DNA of 64,000 nt from Sphagnum magellanicum (taxonomy: Eukaryota; Streptophyta; Sphagnopsida; Sphagnales; Sphagnaceae): contig CM038917.1 in the NCBI GenBank assembly GCA_021904315.1, positions 15,050,041 through 15,114,040 on the forward strand, in the 5' to 3' direction. Every line of letters begins with the position of its first letter. Within the stretch, counting starts at the first letter, position 1. Below the pieces are notes generated by a model. It searched no databases. It saw only the letters and a program-made list of their open reading frames with translations, and was not told the origin of the DNA. Shown one piece after another: positions 46,295 through 59,794 of this stretch. The translations under genes and the position numbers were made by a program.

Positions 46295-47980
46295 AAAATC
46301 AATGAATTTTTTTTTATTCTCCATTGGAGAGCGCGATTGTCGGGTATATATTCACAGTCATCAATACCAACAAATACAATAGTTTTATACATTACTACAC
46401 CATAGAGAATACTTCAAAACCTCACACAATGGGGGAATAACAAAGAGAATACATTTAAGCTAAACTTGACTTGATTGAAAGCCCACTTATCCTGTAATAT
46501 AGTTATTGCGTTCTTCTGAAAGGTGGGCTCTATGTGGCTTTGCAACCCCCTTATTTTGAGAGGTTGGTAATCCACAAAAACATTCAACCTGGCAACTAGT
46601 TAACTTTGTAGTTTTGAACAAATCCCAATGTATCCCACATAGGCACTAATTCATGCAAATAAAGACAAAATGATTAATGGGGATTTTGTGAGAAATCCAA
46701 TTTGATGCTTCAAAACTCTCACAACCATTTTACATATTAGTTTCATATTGCATTTTTATTGTCTTATTTTACTCAACATTGTGTATGCACTTTCCATATA
46801 TACACACTATATGAAAATGCATATAGTAGGCCAAAAGAATCATCCACATGCACACTAACAAAGTTGATTTGATTAGTAAACATTTATATAATGACATTCA
46901 TTGACCTACAAATTTGGTATTTTCCGTGAAAATAATGGTGTGAGACATCCCTTTAATTAAGTTTAAGTTAGGTGTTCAAGATCTTCATTTTATTAAATAG
47001 TTAATCATGGTCATTAGCTTTGTTAGTTAGCTAATTGCTGAAGGGGGGAAAAAAAGCATAAACTATTCACAAACTCTTTTCTGAACACACCCAACAAAAT
47101 AGGCATGAATTAAATAGCTTGTTGAAATGAAAGAAATTTGACAATACCCAAATTCCCCACACTACCACCCTCCCAATTTTACAAAATCCCCCAAATTAAT
47201 TTCAAACATGAAATTTTGCCACCGCCAGCAATAGTTGTAAAATTCTTACTCCATACACTGAATTGCCCTTTCATCTATAGATAGCATTCACTATTGATTT
47301 TGATCGCCTTTCTTTTTTTAGATGAATGTGGAGGATAAGTACACAAGTGGTTGGGCTAGTGGGTTGCCCAAACCAAGCTTTCACAAGTTTCATTTTTTTC
47401 AATTGTTTCCCAACCCATCCAAGTTGCATTAGAACCCAAACTTCTAGTTCATCAATCCAATTTATTTTTTTCTTAAACAATATTTTAGGATTTCCCACAT
47501 GACCTTGGTGGGTTCTTATGAATTTTGGTTGGGTATCCAAAAAAAAGGTTTCAAACCGATTTTCATCTTGAATATCTTAAGGTATCATTAAGGGTTATGT
47601 CTTTTTAAAACATGTTTAGAGGTTCTCACTAGGTCGAAAATTGCCCATTTGAAACCTTTTCACTTTTCTTTTTTTTAAATGTGATACCTTGTCAATGTAT
47701 TAAAAATTAATAAGGTCAGGGTGTAAGTAGTCAATAAATGTCATTTACTTTGGTAGTTGCTAGTGATAGGTAGGGTTTTTAAAAACAACAATTAGGTTTG
47801 AAGAAATGCTATAGAGGTAAAGCTACTCTTAATATTTTTTTTCTCTCCTCATTTTCTTTATAAATAAGGACAATGTTTAGTGTTTTGAAGGTGTGTTTTA
47901 GGTTAAATCGTTTGTCTTTGCTTTGATTAAATTTGTGTTCATTATTGTTTTGTTTTTCTGCTCTTTCATTTTCTTTTTGC
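46295..47980. other. Intergenic, no gene seen
   Basis: AT-rich sequence with only short open frames that look random. Confidence 0.45.
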
Positions 47981-47984
47981 ATTG

Positions 47985-48660
47985 TTTTATTGTTGCTCAT
48001 TGCTTGTAATTGTCTCCTTGTTGTGTTTTTTTCTTGTTCATAAACACCTCATTGCTATGTTTTATTATTGTTTGTTGATGTCTCGTTGTTGTGTTTTATT
48101 GTTGTTCATCAACATTTCCTTGTTGTGCTCTATTATTGCTCATCAACATCTCCTTGTTGTGCTATGTTGATGTTCATAGGCACCTCCTTATTGTGTTTTG
48201 TTGCTGCTCACCGGCATTTTCTTGTTATGTTCTATTGGTGGTCATCAACATTTTTTTATTGTGTTCTATTGGTGCTTGTCAATGCCTCCTTGGTATGTCA
48301 CATTGGTGCTTGTCAATGCCTCCTTGTTATGTTATATTGGTGCTTGTTAATGTTTTTTTTTTGTGTTTTGTTAGTGCTCATTGACACCTCTTTATGTTCC
48401 TTTTGATGTTCGTTGATGTCTCTCTTGTTGGGTTCTATTGGTGTTCATTAACCCCTTTTATTGTGCTTTGTTGGTGTTCATCAAGACTTTCTTGTTGTGT
48501 TTTATTAGTGTTTGTTGACATTTATTTGTTACATCTCCTTACACATCAATGCTTCAAATACTTCTCTAACCCTTGTTGTTCATCATCACTTCCTTGTTAT
48601 GATCTCTTGTTGTTTGTCAATGCCTCTTTCTTATGCTCTATTGATGTTCGTTGGGTTTCC
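47985..48660. repeat. Minisatellite, 34-bp unit, about 20 copies
   Basis: Units of the form CATCAACATCTCCTTGTTGT plus a TGTTGATGTT-like tail repeat at exactly 34 bp. TCCT or its variants fall at 48117, 48151, 48185, 48219, 48253, 48287 and 48321. Divergence between neighbours is about 20-30 percent. Open frames on the plus strand here are products of the repeat. Confidence 0.85.
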
Positions 48661-49166
48661 AAACTGCTATTTTCCTTGCACTTTTCTTTACATGTGTGTA
48701 GGTGTGAAATTTCCCAATTTTTTTGCAATTACACAATTTTTTCAAGTTTTTTTAACAACAAGGTTTTTTTTTTTTTAATTTTTTCATTTTGTTGATTTTT
48801 TTGTTGTTGTCTTAGTGTTATTTCAAATGTGTGTGTGTGTTTAATTATTTCAATTTTTTTTTAACTTCAATTCGACATTTTTTAGAAAAAATCATATATT
48901 TTAAAAAATATTGTGTGTATTTTGTCATATGCAAGACCAGGAACCCACTTGGATAGAAATTTTCACATTAAAACATATTTTTCACATCTTTTATTTCAAT
49001 AATGTTGTAAATGTTTATAATTGTTTGTAATTATAATTGCCTTAGTTGCTTCTTTTTTTTGTTTAATATTCTTTCGATAGATTAAATAATGAAAATTAAA
49101 ACTTTTAATTTTGGGAAATTTTATACTTAATTTTTAATTTCTCCTCTAACCCATATTTTGTGAAAA

Positions 49167-51588
49167 ATGGAGTTGAATCAAAATGAAAATGTAATGATAA
49201 TTGATGGTCCATATGAAATTAGTTTAAATGAATGGAATATGGAAGATGAAATTTTGAATGCCAACCTCCAAATAAAACAAAACACAGCAAAAGAAATAAC
49301 AAATCTTAATGAGAATAATAAAATGGAAAAGAACCTTTAAACATTACATGTTCAAAGGAAAATATGGAAAGGTCATTATAAGAATGCAATTTGTTAGGTT
49401 GTTTATTGTGTGGATGATGACCAAAAAATTGATCTTGGAAATCCTCAAGTCATGAGATGTTTGTTTTGTTACATGCATGTTCTTAATCCAAACACAGAAG
49501 GAAAAAAGGGACTTATTATAAGACAAATGGTATAATAGCTTTGAAAAAACATGTGAATAATGATCATGCAACATTTGTCAAAAATTTTGAAGAAAAATAA
49601 ATGTTTTAGTAAGAGGACCATTTGAAAAACAACTAACAAAAAAAATGAATGAATGTTTCAAGAAATGTAATATCTACATTTTTTGTATCAAAGTTCTTTT
49701 TTTTTAAAATGATGAGCAACATAAAAACTTTTTGCAAGAACTTGGTCTTCTAGTTATGAAAAATCAATTGCATTGCAATTTGTGGATAATATTTGGTTCA
49801 AATGTTTAATTTTACATCTATGTCCTTGAATTATCTTCCCTTTTAGAATTTATTTTTTTCCATGTGGCAAAAAAACCGAAACAAGTATATGTTTTACAAA
49901 AATTTGGAGATTATATATCTACAACAAGTTTTGATTTATGGATGTCCAAGAAGGCACATGATATTTTTGTTCTTGTGATTAATTTCTTGGGATCTTATCG
50001 GTAGCCTAAACAAGTGACTCTTGGGTTGTTTAAAGCAACCTAAATTTTTAGTCAAACCTTACTCCACCAATTTGTCAAATTTTATCAATCGATATGAATT
50101 GAAAAAAAAATTAGTGCATATGTGAAAAATGAAAGGTCAATTTAACTACAATGATAATTGTTTTGAAATTAATTGTTAAATTTGAAATTTTAGGTTTAAA
50201 TGAAATTTTTTTAACCACTTTTTTTCACCATGTTTATTCAAAGGCATGTTAATGTGTTATAACTAATGAAAAGGTTTGCAAAAACCTTTGATTTATTTAT
50301 ATCAAATCTACCCAATCAAATTTGTAGAAATGTATAATTTGGCCTAAAAAGTCAAAAAAGGGCAAACATGTTTAAATTCCAACATCCACCTTAGAAATTT
50401 GAATACCCTAATGAAGACAAGGTGAAATTATGATCTTTTACGAATTAATTTTCTTCCTTTTTATTTATTTATTTATTTGTTATTCAATTTTTCTTGTTTG
50501 ATACATAATATAACATTTGTATAATTCTAATTCTAGGTTTACTAATAAAATCATTATGTTCCAAGAGGCCTTGCAATTCAAAAATGTTATTATCCTTTGT
50601 TACAACATGTGGAATATTATTAAAATTAATGGCATAGTGCCCCCTCTTCTTACTTGGCACATTTTTCAAATAATTGTGATTTTTTTTTCTTTTATTGTAA
50701 GTGCATGTGTTTTGAACTAGTTTAATAACCATTAGTTATTATTTTATGCATTATAATCTACCATTACCATGTGCTTAAAATGCAAGGAAAAAATTACAAA
50801 CCTACTTGCCCAAATTAGTTTGATTGATGATGATTTTGGAATAATTTTGGACTTATCTTTGTTTATTACCAATATCAAGAAAGAAGTTTGTGGTGTTTTG
50901 AAATTGTTCTTTTTTTAAAAGAAAATATGAAAAGAAAAAGTTTCATAACATGTTATGTTCAATGTTAGAGACTAAATTTCAAAACCTTTGTCTAGTATTT
51001 TCTTTTATTGGTCATGAAGAAAAGTTGAACATTGTTAAAAAATATAATAGATGATCATTATATCTTATGTTTTAAAATGCTATCATTATTTACACCCAAT
51101 GGCAAAATGTGAAGTTGGATGAACAAATCAAACAAAAGATGTAAAATTTAATCTACATATTTTTTGATAAACTTTCAACACAAGTGAGTCAATGACAGGA
51201 TTTGTCACTAAGGAAATGTTAATTTCTAAACATTATCAAGTGGATTTTAAGGAAATCAAGTGTTTTTTTCAATGGTGGGCAAAACATGAAACCATGTTTC
51301 CTACTATTGGTTTTTTGGTTTGTCAAATCCTTAGGATTGTTGGATCACAAATTGAGATTAAAAGAATTTTTTCTTTAACCAAGATACTTACAAACTTGAA
51401 GAGATGTTGCTTACAATCAAAAATTTAGAAAGATTGATATTTGTAAGCAAAAAATTGATCAAATAATCCTAAAATTGATTGTAAACCACCTTCCAATTTG
51501 GTGGAGTTGATTGAAAAAGATCCAAATTTTGAAAAAGAATTAGAAAAGTTTGAAGGTTCTTTTGAACCGGATGATCTTTTGGACATAT
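49167..51588 (+). pseudogene. BED zinc finger / hAT-type transposase, decayed
   Basis: A start at 49167 (MELNQNENVMIIDGPYEISL) runs to a stop near 49340. The BED finger follows: RCLFCYMH with the Cys pair near 49460, and ALKKHVNNDHATF with the HX4H pair near 49555, after a one-base frame change. The central region reads KFGDYISTTSFDLWMSKKAH and VINFLGS (49890-50010). The C-terminal dimerisation domain (51192-51428) includes FLVCQILRIVGSQIEIKRIF and ILTNLKRC. A last acidic block ends FEGSFEPDDLLDI followed by TAA at about 51588. hAT transposases cut and paste DNA. The large AT-rich middle (50100-51180) is mostly unreadable, and no terminal repeats were identified. Confidence 0.75.
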
Positions 51589-51779
51589 AAAATGTTTGTA
51601 GAATTGATTTAATTTTCTTTTTAAAAAATTTATAGTAATTTTAAAATTTTAAATGAAAAATTCTATTTTCAAAATAACAGAACTTTTGATACCCGTTGTC
51701 TAAAAAATGCCTTTTGAAAACCAACTGATAATTTAATTGAAACCCTCCTCAGGAGTGTTGTGAAATCACAAGAAGAAGA

Positions 51780-52340
51780 AGTGGGTCAGGTAAGAGAAAA
51801 AGCTTCTGAAACCCAGACCCGGCGGTTCTCTAAACAAACTGAAACCCACCCAACACAGGTTATTATGGGTACCCTCAAGGTGGAAGGAGTAAAATAAAAG
51901 CTTACGGATCCAAGATTCAGGAAAGATGACAATAGCATTAGGTTGGCGCTTGTCTGTCCCTCTATCCCTACAGTTGCACATTGCTCTAGCAGAGCTGTGA
52001 ACACAAATAATAATCATTTAGATTCCGGATGAACCCAGAAAGGGCAGGTGGAGCCGTGAGCTAGCTTGTCGACGAAACGTTGGCAACTCCCGCACCCCGC
52101 CCTCGCCAAACCCTCATCGGTCTGCTACAATCAAATTAATTAAGGTTAATGTAACTGTACTTGCATGCAAAAAGAACAACAGGAACTGGTATATATATCT
52201 AGCACCTAAAGGATGCATGGGCTCTTCAAAAGAGACAAAATACAAAAGAGTAAACCTCCTAAATGCACTCAAAGTACATGACAACACTGCCCGCACACAG
52301 TTCCATGTATGTCCTCAGATCAGGTGCAATAAAATCCTGC
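51780..52340 (-). other. Exon-like fragments of an unidentified gene
   Basis: This is a GC-richer island directly after the hAT remnant. Minus-strand pieces look coding and are bounded by plausible splice sites: DFIAPDLRTYMELCAGSVVM (from a TGCAG acceptor at about 52338), CGSCQRFVDKLAHGSTCPFW (52040-52110), and ALLEQCATVGIEGQTSANLM followed by LLSSFLNLGS up to a GTAAGC donor (51910-51995). The spacing between the last two is too short for a normal intron, so this may be a rearranged or captured piece. I do not recognise the protein. Confidence 0.35.
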
Positions 52341-54589
52341 ATACATTTATATTAATCGGTGTCATATATAGAGCATATCTACGGACATAGTAGTAGTAGT
52401 CCAGGGGCAGCTTCAACATATTTGTCTGTTGAACAATTAATTAATTTGCATGTCCAAAAATATTCCAAAAAATTCTCTGCTTCCTTCACAACATTTTGTT
52501 CTTTGAAAAAAAGTTAATCTTTTGAAATTTCAACATTTCTTTCCTAATAATTAATGTAAATGTCAAAGCTGCTGAGGTACTACTATACTGTATATCTCCT
52601 TAATACTTTTGCTGGGACAATACTTTGGAGTTTGGGAATAATTAAGTAGCATATTGTACCTTTGGCAGCTGTGACACTATTGTATTATTTTCAGAAATGA
52701 TAAAAATTCACAAAACAAAAATTTCGAAGACCAAAATTTTGAGAATTTTTATTGAATATTCAGGAATATTTTATTTGTTGAAACGAAAATTTCAGAAGTA
52801 ATAAATTATTTGACAGAGATGTTGAAGTTGTCAATGTACTACAATACACCCCATTTCAGAGGACTACCTTTCATGTTTCGAGTTTCACATTGAGGTTTGA
52901 AGGTTTATAATCTAGTACAAACAATTTTGCACTATTCCAGCCAAAAACTCAGAGTTGGAACACATAAGTTCTTGTCTTGATTTAAGAAAGTTTCCACCAT
53001 TGTATTATCATGGCAACTATACATTATGAAGGTTTGGTTATAAAAATGTGCAAATTTCAATGTTTATAGTTTATACCACCACACAAGACTTGCTTGGGCT
53101 TGAACAGGTCTTCTTCTTCACTCTAAAAAGACACACCCACCAAACCTCTAAAGCTAGTGAAAGCTGGAAGGATCGCTTTGCACCACACTTTGCACATAAC
53201 TTAATCCTGTCCTTTGCAACTAGTAGTTGGTATGTTTAATGAGATTTTCAACTTACATACCAAAAATCTCTTTTCATTTTTCCTTGCACTTCTCTTTGGG
53301 TCCAAATGAATTACATTTTCCATTTCCCCACCCTGCCCCCCTAAAAGAAAAACAACTCATTGTAATAAAGCTTCAAGGAAGACTCTGGTTTTGTCCCACA
53401 TCCACATTGATCTCACTCTAAATGTGATCAATTAATATATGGTCAAACATCATCCCTATGCTTCATTACTGGGATGGGATGAGTGTTCTTCTATTGTTTT
53501 AAAATACATCTGTTTGGTAAGGTACGTTTTAAAACTTCAAAAAGAGACGACTACCTATATAAGCTTTGCAAAATTCCCAAAGTGGGTCATAACTAATAAC
53601 AATGGTGTGTTTGTACTCAGTGAAAATTTACCTTTCCAGGTAAAAAGTGAATGATGAACAATTTACTTTTACATTGTTTATAAGTTGAGTCCAAGGGGTA
53701 GATATTTGTCTTTTATGGACATTTACCATATGGATGATGTCCGTGGATAAATTGATAGTTCAATGTAAGGCAACTCAATATATGTACAACATGTGTATAA
53801 TAAGTACTAGTGTGGCCTGTGCCATTGGCCCAAGTGTTACCACGTCCTCAACTGATTTTTCCTTCCAAAACCTGGTTTTTTGGAATTTGTTTGAGTGTTC
53901 AGTAACAGAAATCACTTAAAAATCAACATCTCCCACGATCTAAATCCAAATCTTACCAAATAAATTCCATTAAATCCCGCTCATCAAGATCTTTCTAATA
54001 AACAAAAGGCATATTCCAATTCCTCCGAAATTTTCATCTATATTTTAATTTTCAGTGAAAAAATCATTCAATATTCAAGAATTTTTGCATCATAAGTCCA
54101 ATCATCATGGAACCAAGCCCATGCACCCCTCCTCATGGAGAGCTTTCCAAAGACACCAAGAACACGAGCTGAAGCATCCCGGTTTGGTGGATCTCATAAC
54201 TACAAAACAAAACAAACCACCTTCCTTCATAGATAGATGGGAGCTTCTCAATTGGGTCCTAGGCACTTTATTATTTTGCCAATGTTCCCACTTTAAGACC
54301 TTATCCTACATTGATTGCAAGTAACCACTTGGAATGCTAAAATTCTATTATTACTACACTCAACTACATCACATGTTCACCAATAAAAAAAAGCAAATAC
54401 ACAAGCTAATTTAGAAAAATTACTTAGATTAGATTTGAACCTGAGGTTGCACAGATAACCCAAAAAAACTTCAATTTTTTATAATATATTCCTCATTGTA
54501 TGTCAACCTTTTATCCGCCTTTGGAACCATTTCCCATCCTCTGGTACCATTAGCTTGAAACATAAATTCATTAAATAAGTCAAATCAGC
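52341..54589. other. Intergenic, no gene seen
   Basis: AT-rich sequence without a recognisable frame, RNA gene or internal repeat. Confidence 0.45.
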
Positions 54590-54870
54590 GTACCTAGCAG
54601 TGAATTTGTTTTTTGGGTGATATTTCAGTGCAGGGGGCTTTTTTCTTTTGAAAAAATACCTCAAAGTTGCCATATTTGGAGGAAAAACAATTCTGAAGTC
54701 GCCATATTTAGACAAAACTTTCCTGAAGGTGGCCAAAACAAAGCAGAATTCTTTTTTTTTCCTCCATTCCTGTCTGACCTCTAACCAAATTTGGCTCATT
54801 CCTCTTGTGGATGATCCACCTATCTCAAGTGGAACAATTATTTGCCAAGTTGGGTAATCAAATGGCTTGC
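54590..54870 (+). repeat. AGCCAAATTTGGCT repeat family, copy 7
   Basis: GCCATATTTGGAGG, GTCGCCATATTTAGAC, AAGCAGAATTCTT and GACCTCTAACCAAATTTGGC followed by TCCTCTTGTGGATGATCCA occur in family order. The last block matches the copy at 16320 especially well. Confidence 0.7.
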
Positions 54871-56054
54871 ATAAATATTGAGGGTCAATGACATGCACTA
54901 GGCAAACCCTCAAAGGGATGGGCTCGCCTAGTCAGGGCCCAAGTCCGGACCACTCTGGGGCAGCCCAGGTGACGAATCAAATTATAACTATAAATGTTGG
55001 GCCGGGTTTTGACTCTATGTTCGACATCACTCAGGACCCACATAGGTGCAAGGAGTGATGGTTTGAGAATGGGGGCTGAGCAGATGTCCCCAATGCACTA
55101 AGTCTTTGAAATAGACAAGATTGCATTTAGGCCATGAGATGGGAATTTGTAATCATGGGTGCCAAGCCTTGAACCAATTGGGAAGTCCACGGTGGGTTTA
55201 ATCACACCAATTTAGGGGTCAAGGTTAGCTTGAGTCTCAATAAGTGCACAAGATAAAATAAATGTCAGAGCTAATCCAATGTGTGGTTTGCTATGTGCAA
55301 GTAGTCTAGGTATTTAACAAAGAACGTGGTCAAAAGCGTGGGCTCACAGTCGCTAAAGCAAATTCAGGTGTGAGGGTTTGTATTAAAGGAAGTTCCATGG
55401 GTCTTCAGGAAATCTCGAACCGGTGATGGAGGTCAAGCCAAAAAGAAATATAAGACCGAAAAGGAGAAAGAGGTTGCAAAGGCTGAAGTCCAAAATCTTA
55501 CCCAAAGGGGGAAGCCATGTTGGAACAACAATTGTCCCAAGGCGAACAAGATAGCCTAAGGGAAATTGTGGAACATGCCATTGAAAAGCCCCCTTGCAAA
55601 AGTAAACTAAGGGATAACTAGGGGGAGTTAAGTCGAACAAAGGCTTGTGGATAAAGGTAACTCCCTTCCCATTGAAAAAGGACAAAAGGAAAAGTTCTAG
55701 AACCAATTTAAGAGATGTGAGATCATGTGGACTTGTTTTTTTCAAGCAAGGATTCGAATGAGGAGACTCATCCATTGATAGTCCCTTTCAAATCTCCTTC
55801 CAAAAGTAGAGGTCGCAACAAGCCCATATAACGCACTAAAAAAGAAGTTGATAAAACCTCAAAGGCGAAATGAAATAAACCAAACTATCAAGGCAAATGT
55901 GCATGAAAACATCGTGAACATCATGAACTCCTTGAAGGCCCTCATGGAATAACAAGGCTAGACGACTTTGGTTTTGAACCAAGCGGTGGTGAAATTCGAC
56001 TTGGCAATGGTCGCTTCAAATGGGGCTTCTACCAAAGCAATTTAAAGCAAGATG

Positions 56055-56472
56055 CATCACAAACTTACCAAGCTTCATAGGTTTGTGCAAAATCTAGTTT
56101 TCATAGGTTCGTACAAAAATCGCACGAACTTTGTGCTATGATTAAAATGAATATATTTGTACATATTCAATATGTTAAATATTCAAATGGATGAGACATT
56201 ATTTTTGAATGACATACATGAATGTTCATATTTAATACACAAAAATTGCATAATTATATTCAAAATTACATCACAACAATTGCATAAATTTAATTCAAAT
56301 GTAAATCATACGTATTTCACATTAAAACATCACAATGATGATGTGATGTTTTAATGTGAAATATTTCTATCATTTTTACATTTTAAAGCTCACATATTTT
56401 GCACAGACATATTTTTTACAATTTCTGCACAGATTCTATTGAAATTTTGTGATATTACATAAGTTTGTGATG
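56055..56472. mobile_element. Small inverted-repeat element (MITE-like) inside gypsy gag
   Basis: The ends CATCACAAACTTA (56055-56067) and TAAGTTTGTGATG (56460-56472) are perfect 13-bp inverted repeats. The 418-bp interior is AT-rich, non-coding, and has a perfect 21-bp hairpin at its centre (56314-56334 with 56342-56362, 7-base loop). A target duplication could not be fixed. It separates two gag-like stretches of the host retrotransposon. Confidence 0.55.
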
Positions 56473-59400
56473 TGACCTAACTTCATAAGAAAAAATATCA
56501 AGGTGAGATGGGTGTGCCAATGGTTTCTACAAGTGGAGGTTTATTTGGAAACTTATTTAGAAACTCAATGTTTCACCTCGGACAAGACATCAATTCATTC
56601 CACAAAAATTCTCCTCAAGGAACATGATTGGGATTGGTGAACTAATAAATAAGTGACATCCAACTTGTTTGAAATTTTGACTTGGGAAAAATTCAAATTA
56701 TAGCCAAATGAAAGATTCACACTTCACCACCTTGTGCTCAAGGATAGGATGGAGTTTTTGGAACTCACCCAAGGGGGATGGGGTGGGTTCCTTAGTTTGT
56801 TATATACAACAGTTTAGTGCAAAGTTAATTGTTGTCACCTTTAAAAATAAATTTGTAAAAAAATTGGCTTTCTTACGCAAATTGAAGCCTTGGGTCTAGA
56901 AAATAGTCTACCAAAAAACATACATTTCAAATATATGCTAAAAGTTGATGAAGTTGATGGAATGGAATGCATGGAAAATGATGGTCCTACACGCCACCAT
57001 GGTGAATCTAAAAGTAAGGTTGCCCAAAAAAACAATGCAAGCCTAAATAATGGAAACAAGGGCCAAAACAAATGGAAGTGTAGCCAAGACAAATGAGGGT
57101 CCCATGACAACAAGGAAAAATCATAGGGCAAGGAATTAAAGAGAAAAAAAAACTAAACACGACTTCACGAAAAGTTAGGTGTTTCAACTATAAAAAGTTG
57201 GGCCACTTAGGGAAGGATTGCCCAAAGCCACCTTGAGTAAGTGTTTACATTTCCCAAAGTAACAAATTTTTCCAAGGGTGTTTCGTGTTCGAGATTAATG
57301 CTAACAAAAGCAAAGCTTTCAACTTATTAAAATTAAAATGCAAGGTTAATAACAAGTTACTATGTTTATCTCTTGGATTCAAGAATGAGTAATTCGTTCA
57401 TGATTATGTAAATGGTGGAGCAATTGAGAATCAAAATGAAACTAATTGTTAATCCCATCAAAATGCATTTGCCACAAAGAATAACTAGACCCTTGCTAAA
57501 AGTAATGGTAAGAGTTGAGCTATTTTGTAATTGAATTTAACTTTTTGAAAACTTTACCTTGTTTAACTTAGATAGCTTTGATGCAATTTTATGAAACATA
57601 TTTTTGGATGCCTACAAAATAGACATCCTCCACAATGGAAACGAAATGAAAGTTCGTGCCAAGGTGAGTTTTAAATTAATGAAATTCAAAACAGATTATA
57701 ATTTTGCATTCACAAAAGTCAAAATAAACTTGGGTTTTTTAACCCAAGAGTTAAAATCGCCTAGTTTTGTAATTTTGATGTCTTTAGGAGTCTCCAAAGG
57801 AAGGCTTCAACTAAAAGGGGCAAGGCAACCTCCCCATTGTATTTTGAATTCATTCAATAGATTTTTGGAGGTTCTTATATAGATGAACTTCTTGATTTTT
57901 TTCCACCCTATAAAGAGGTGGAAAGAATTGAAGTGGTGTCAAGGTCAACTCCATTGTCCAAGGCACCTTATGAGTTAAACCAAAAGGAATTGAAAGAATT
58001 AAAAAAACAATTAAACTACTTACAAAGACCTCCTAATCAGGGGTATATTCAACAAAAAAAATTGCCTTATGGAGCACACATTTTGGTTATCAATATAAAA
58101 AAAACAAGTTGAAAATGTGCATTGATTATCATGCCTTGAACAAAGTGACAATAAAAAAAAAAATTATCCTTTACCTCACATTGATGATCTGTTGGATTAA
58201 ATCAATGGGGCTAAGTAATTCAATTGAACCAATCTCAAGTCAGGGTACTACCAAATCCACATAACATATGAAAACATTGAAAAAATAATTATGAAGAATA
58301 AGTATGGTTCTTGTGAATTCCTGGTCTTGTCATTTGGATTGTGTAACACCCCATCAATGTTCACAACTTTCATGAACTCAATCTTCCATGAAAAGTTATA
58401 TGAGTTCGTGATTTACATTGATGATATCTTGGTGTATTTCAAGACCATTAAAAACATGGGGGAAACTTAAATTATATTTTGAACAAGCTCAAACAAAACA
58501 AACTTTTTGCCAATAAAATTTAAAATGGGGTTGCTTAGGAAGATATGAACTTCATCAAACATGTGTTGACAAGGGAAGGGGTGAGACCTAACCTTAAAAA
58601 ATTCTACCCCATAAGAGATTGGAAAAGATTGTTCACAACTAAAGGAATTTGATCCTTCCTAGGTTTGGTTAACTTCTATCGAAAGTTTATTAGAGGGTTT
58701 TTGCACATGGAAAAACCACTTTCAAACCTCCTCATAAAAGAATTATCATTTGAATGGAAAGGAGAGTAACAAAGGGCAATATAAAACTTACAATAAAAAC
58801 TTTCATCCGCCCTTCTATTGAAGTTCCCAAACTTCACCAAACCATTCAAAATTCACACAAATGTAAACAACTTTGTTATTTGGGGAGTCCTCATATTAAA
58901 TGGACACCCAATTGCTTTTGAAAGCATAAAAATATGTGGAACATAACTTTAATGGCCAACTCACATGAAAGAATTATACACCATGGTTTGTTGCCTCAAG
59001 ACTTGGCAACATTACTTAGGGAAAAGTGGAATGGAGTGGACGCCATTCTTGTAGTAGTCATTTGATTTTGTAAGTTGGCAAAAATGGTCCCAACAAAAAC
59101 AATCACAACTTTTGATTCAATGAAATTGTTCCTTGATATTTGGGTTATACACCATTGGATTTTTCAGTTCATTATAGATGATAGAAATGCCAAGTTTATG
59201 GTGGGCTCCTACAAACACTTATTCTAGGAGGTGGGGACGAAATTGTCACTCAATAGGGCATTTCACCCATAAACAAAAATGGTCAATCAAGTGTTAAAAC
59301 AACACCTTATAAATTATGTAAGCATCAATAAACAAATTCGAACGAACATCTAGGCCTAGCAAAATTCTATTATAACTCCACAATGCACTCAATGAACAAA

Positions 59401-59794
59401 ATGTCACTATTTGAATTAACATTGAGAAAGGAAGCTAGGATGCCTATGGATTTAACCATTCCCATGGGACAAAGAGATCACTTTAAAAAAGCCATGGAGA
59501 TGATCAAGGGGCGTGAAAAGTTATACGCTTGAGCTAAAAAGCTCTTAAAATAGGCTCAAAAGTAATATAAGAAGCATGCCAACAAAATACGAAGGCAGAT
59601 GGATTTTGAAGTTGGGTAATATGTGTGGCTAAACATATGGGACTTCAAGATGCATGATGGATTGGCCCTATGTTTCATTGCCAAGTATATAGGGCTTTAT
59701 GGAATTTGCATAAGCCTCACCTTGACATGGATACCTTGAAGTTGTTGATAATTTTTGTGGCACATCCGACCTTTCATGTTTCAAAACTAAAATT

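Noticed and set aside
47271..47540. 89-codon minus-strand frame as a gene
   Set aside because: No family resemblance, no splice or promoter context, and composition like the AT-rich surroundings.
48068..48406. Cys/Leu-rich open frames on the plus strand
   Set aside because: They are translations of the 34-bp minisatellite; the period is not a multiple of three, so the apparent repeats change frame.
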